Below are positions 62,548 through 64,000 of a stretch of DNA of 64,000 nucleotides, piece by piece. Below the pieces are notes generated by a model. It made no database searches. It saw only the letters and a program-made list of their open reading frames with translations, and was not told the DNA's origin. Where the stretch lies: assembly GCA_022605955.1 (NCBI GenBank), contig JAKCOZ010000001.1:99294211-99358210 (forward strand). The letters run 5' to 3'. The stretch comes from Rallus limicola (taxonomy: Eukaryota > Chordata > Aves > Gruiformes > Rallidae). The first letter of the stretch is position 1; every line of letters starts with the position of its first letter. The translations under genes were made by a program, and so were the position numbers.

Positions 62548-62652
62548 CAGAATCACAGACTGGTTTGGGTTGGAAGGGGCCTTAAAGTTCACCTAGTTCC
62601 AAGCCCTGCTGCCATGGGCAGAGAATCCCTCAATGAGACCAGCCTGCTCAAA
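62548..62652 (-). mobile_element. CR1 LINE 3' fragment, antisense
   Basis: ACAGAATCACAGACTGGTTT, then GGGTTGGAAGGGGCCTTAAA and GCTGCCATGGGCAGAG, ending with CCAGCCTGCTCAAA. This is the reverse complement of the CR1 3' UTR. It is truncated after about 105 bases. Only one to two tail units remain. Confidence 0.9.
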
Positions 62653-64000
62653 TAGCAATAGATAATAGGTTTTAGTTTCTAATTATGCAGTGTACCGTTT
62701 CCTTCTCAACCTCTGTAGTTCCTTTCTTTCATTAATTATTTTCTTTTGTTGCTATATCTGCCATAAAACCTCTTTTAATCCTGTACAGCAGTTAGAAATA
62801 GAGTTAAGGTTAAATAGCACTAAGTTTTGGTGGGTCTTAGTCCAGATCCAGTCAAGATCTTGGTCAAGATTGGACATATCCATGTATCTGTATGCATTAC
62901 TTATTATTATCTCTCTATAATAAAGTAAAATGAACAATTCAGAGATGAAATTTACACTGAGTTTTTGTTTTGTTTTACTTTCCAGTAAGCAAACAATTCA
63001 GTTATAGTTTAACAAATCCACTAGATAGCACATAATCTTCCTTAGGATTGTTAGCATTTACAATATCAGGAGGACATTTGTGTTGTGCCCAGGGGAATGT
63101 AAAACTACAGAAATCAAGACCACTAATTCTGGAACCAGATAAGGAAGGAAAAGTCACATGGAACCACTTGGAAACTGCTAAGTGTGATGTGTTTACTGAC
63201 TGTGACAGGAGAGATTTCTGTAACACCATCACACAGGGCATGGAACAGAATCGAGTTTCTGACTGTGGGATTAAATATATAAAGTAACTCAAGCAGCTAC
63301 TAGGGAAAAAACCCCAACAAACAAACAATAAACATCTTGTGGTTTCCTTATGCCACGTGTTGCCAAGAAGGATGCTTGCTTTCTTTCCCTTGCATTGTTT
63401 TAACTGAATTTTGCAATTAAGGGCGGTTACTTGCTGCATGAAGTGAAGCTAGCTAGGAGAAGAATTTTAAAAGCTTAGGGGAGTGGCAAATCTCATTACT
63501 GGATTTTAAACCACTCAGAATCCCAGTCTATCCGTTTCAAGGTTAGCAGACATTTGCCTAAGTACACGTTTGACCATGGTATATAGCTGGAAATACTTGA
63601 GTAACTAATCAATTCCATTTCTACTTTAGTAACAAACCAAAGTATTTATATAGAACAGCTACATCATTGCAGCTGAATAAATATGCATATCACACTAGTC
63701 AGCTAATTTAGAAGTGTAGTTTTGGTTTTGTAGGTGATTCCTCTCAATGACAAATGCATTTTTCCCCTCTGTTTTATTATTATTACAAATTGTTTCTCAA
63801 GTGACTCGAGTATATTTCATGAGAAAACCCAAACATATTATATGATTATGCAATTAGATAGTATATTGTAATGAACATACCGTGAAAAAGAATGAATTAA
63901 GGTCACAGAAAATAAATTTAGCTCTGAGATTTCCTATTTTGGAGTGCTTGGTTTTATAGCCCTAATATTCCATTTAATAGTTTTGTTTGTATAAATGTTT
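62653..64000. other. Unique non-coding sequence
   Basis: No gene or transposon recognised. A 145-codon minus-strand frame at 63002-63439 is the longest frame outside repeats, but it shows no known domain, signal peptide pattern or splice context. I regard it as chance unless transcripts support it. Confidence 0.5.

Noticed and set aside
63002..63439. 145-codon minus-strand frame outside repeats
   Set aside because: It has no recognisable domain, no gene neighbourhood and no clear splice or promoter signals. It is just possible by chance in 64 kb, so it is left as unsupported.

Overview
The window looks like nuclear DNA of a bird, and I see no functional protein-coding gene in it. It is AT-rich and non-coding throughout. 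The bird call rests on four things: CR1 LINE fragments ending in the avian-type octamer tail (ATTCTATG-like units), several GC-rich solo LTRs of an avian endogenous-retrovirus type with 5-bp target duplications, many G/T or A/C simple tracts of the TTTTGGGG kind, and the absence of bacterial-type coding density. It could be a gene desert or the inside of a very large intron. No exon, tRNA, rRNA or CRISPR array could be supported. The long open frames present are retroelement remnants or chance frames in LTRs.

Layout. 1-16.5 kb is unique AT-rich sequence with short simple repeats, an old antisense CR1 piece (6.4-7.0 kb) and two short antisense CR1 tails (11.56 and 11.98 kb). 16.5-17.3 kb is a degraded LTR. 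17.3-25.5 kb is unique sequence holding a diverged 71-bp repeat present twice (18.4 and 19.5 kb) and a CR1 tail (24.6 kb). 25.6-26.8 kb is solo LTR copy 1, followed 260 bp later by an inverted LTR-end sliver. 27.65-27.87 kb is an unusual cluster of five inverted repeats. 36.15-36.29 kb holds a probable ancient MIR/L2-like fragment. 37.9-40.56 kb is a CR1 with an inverted 5' end, split by solo LTR copy 2. 43.9-45.05 kb is solo LTR copy 3 in reverse orientation. 46.26-46.32 kb is a strong hairpin. 53.6-54.36 kb is a diverged LTR holding a G-run/CA block. 57.7-59.05 kb is a second CR1 with reverse-transcriptase remains. 60.56-61.71 kb is a solo LTR of a related family, and 62.55 kb is another CR1 tail.

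Solo LTR copies 1-3 belong to one family: exact 5-bp duplications (AGTAG, ACTGT, CCAGG), a shared TATA/octamer promoter block and an AATAAA signal. All are solo, with no gag, pol or env. The CR1 copies carry damaged FADD catalytic motifs and broken frames, so nothing here appears able to move by itself. The features most worth a second look are the 5'-inverted CR1 with its dated nested LTR, the palindrome cluster near 27.7 kb, the hairpin near 46.29 kb, the local 71-bp duplication, the inverted LTR sliver, and several unique blocks rich in homeodomain-like motifs that could be conserved enhancers. That last idea needs alignment to other genomes.
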